Assembly (NCBI GenBank): GCA_023428545.1
Contig: JAEYXH010000011.1
Location: forward strand, 62,001-126,000
Length of the DNA stretch: 64,000 bases
Reading direction: 5' to 3'
Source of the DNA: Bacteroidota bacterium
GTDB lineage: Bacteria; Bacteroidota; Bacteroidia; Bacteroidales; Prolixibacteraceae
Shown here: piece after piece, positions 63,247 through 64,000 of the stretch
Layout: the number at the start of each line of letters is the position of its first letter
Position numbering within the stretch: the stretch's first letter is position 1
Translations under genes and position numbers: made by a program
The notes under the pieces: generated by a model
The model's input: only the letters and a program-made list of their open reading frames with translations
Database searches by the model: none
Told to the model about the DNA's origin: nothing

Positions 63247-63969
63247 TTAATCATACGCAGGACAGGGCACTTTTCCGAGGAATATCTTGTAGGTGATATG
63301 TAACCCAAGAAATCCTGCCCAGTCATTGTTATGTAATTGATCCCTGTAGGTTACTTCGACACCGGCATCGTTGAAATGGGCCAATGGGTCATCCAGGTCG
63401 TCAAGCCTGTCATCCAGCAGCTTTCGCATCTGGTATTCGACTCCCAATCCAAGCCTTTTCCCCACGTTAAACTTAAACCCCATCCCGAAAGGCAGCGAAG
63501 GCGCAAAAACATTCCTGGTCTCCTCATCAGTGCCTTTATTGTGATTAGGCGTGATGGATGTCATAAAAACCGGGTCATAGTCGTAACGGTAATTCATCAG
63601 GCCAATTCCCCCGGTCAGATAGGTCGAAAATGCTGCCTTACGGTTTCCGGTCGAATATCTGAGGAAATTGATCTCAGCCTGAATTGAAACGTCACGGACA
63701 TTCTTTGCGAATTCCCAGTCCTGATTTTGGATGGTTCCTTTTGCTTCCATGTTACCTGTAAGTAACATGGCCCTGACGCCCATCCTTTCATGGAAATTAT
63801 ACCTGAAATATGCACCGATGGTTGGAAAGGTAAAGTCATTCAACGACGTATTTTCCAAATCGCCCATATATCCTGAACCGCCCCCCCAGATTCCGATATC
63901 GGCCGTTTTCTGGGCAAGTGCTGAAAACGACAGGATCAATCCGGTTATCAATAAAAAAAATCTCCTCAT
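63247..63969 (-). CDS. DUF6089 family outer-membrane-like protein
   Basis: 240 residues from ATG 63969 (MRRFFLLITGLILSFSALAQ signal); the ORF is open four codons further. The mature protein begins ADIGIWGGGSGYMGDLE and continues as beta strands with aromatic-Gly endings typical of eight-stranded outer membrane barrels (TYLTGGIGLMNYRYDYDP, GMGFKFNVGKRLGLGVEYQMRK). DUF6089 genes usually precede uppS in Bacteroidota. First gene visible of the envelope operon; the promoter is probably outside the window, where nadK is often found. Confidence 0.85.
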   Translation of the reverse strand: MRRFFLLITGLILSFSALAQKTADIGIWGGGSGYMGDLENTSLNDFTFPTIGAYFRYNFHERMGVRAMLLTGNMEAKGTIQNQDWEFAKNVRDVSIQAEINFLRYSTGNRKAAFSTYLTGGIGLMNYRYDYDPVFMTSITPNHNKGTDEETRNVFAPSLPFGMGFKFNVGKRLGLGVEYQMRKLLDDRLDDLDDPLAHFNDAGVEVTYRDQLHNNDWAGFLGLHITYKIFLGKVPCPAYD

Positions 63970-64000
63970 TGGACAAATCATTTCATCTACAAATACGAGT

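Noticed and set aside
1..64000. CRISPR arrays, tRNA and rRNA genes
   Set aside because: No regularly spaced repeats of 25-40 bases, and no cloverleaf with a T-arm consensus or ribosomal stretch was seen on reading both strands. A tRNA scan would be decisive.

Overview
The window reads as a chromosomal segment of a member of the Bacteroidota, most likely the Bacteroidales/Marinilabiliales side. Evidence for this is the set of lineage-typical families (DUF4301, DUF6089, DUF3788, a GT3-type glycogen synthase, a single-chain PlsC-GNAT aminolipid synthase, the uppS-bamA-ompH-ompH order), promoter boxes of the TAnnTTTG type with an upstream TTG, and the general lack of Shine-Dalgarno sequences. Base composition looks mid-40s percent GC by eye. 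I see no tRNA, rRNA, CRISPR, prophage or insertion sequence. Most of the window is housekeeping DNA, and the most informative signals are regulatory.

Region 1 (1-5.1 kb) holds the 3' part of a DMT-family permease, a small DUF4870-like membrane protein, threonine dehydratase (ilvA) behind a GT39-type glycosyltransferase, and an unknown membrane protein transcribed divergently. Region 2 (5.1-17.5 kb, minus strand) is a full branched-chain amino acid cluster: ilvD-ilvB-ilvN-ilvC, then leuA-leuC-leuD-cimA/leuA2-leuB. Each half is preceded by a short leader peptide rich in Ile/Leu/Val codons, a stop-codon-overlapping antiterminator arm and an intrinsic terminator. These are two ribosome-mediated attenuators built on one plan. 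A large-loop terminator closes the cluster behind leuB. The LeuA paralogue next to leuB, together with ilvA, suggests two alternative routes to 2-oxobutyrate for isoleucine.

Region 3 (17.6-31 kb) is mixed: a DUF3788 protein, a lipoprotein, a cold-shock protein, a GNAT-nitrilase fusion, a secreted small protein, an M19 dipeptidase-like protein paired with a fatty-acid desaturase, an N-acetylmuramoyl-L-alanine amidase, a 5'-nucleotidase split into two genes with the domains in reversed order and coupled to lnt, and an iron-sulfur L-serine dehydratase. Region 4 (31-46.7 kb) carries pepD, queA, a LytS/LytTR two-component pair, the OlsF/GlsF-like aminolipid synthase, two radical SAM proteins (YgiQ and YhcC type), DUF4197, DUF4301, a TPR protein, a DUF368 membrane protein and aroE.

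Region 5 (46.7-64 kb) has a PEP-synthase-like protein with two receiver-like domains, the korAB ferredoxin oxidoreductase, a gamma-carbonic anhydrase, a nucleotidyltransferase-kinase pair, murI with glycogen synthase, and an envelope-biogenesis operon DUF6089-uppS-bamA-ompH-ompH. BamA carries an unusual Gly-Tyr-rich low-complexity insert. The metabolic picture is an amino acid prototroph using ferredoxin-linked 2-oxoacid oxidation and oxygen-sensitive Fe-S enzymes, yet with one oxygen-dependent enzyme (the desaturase).
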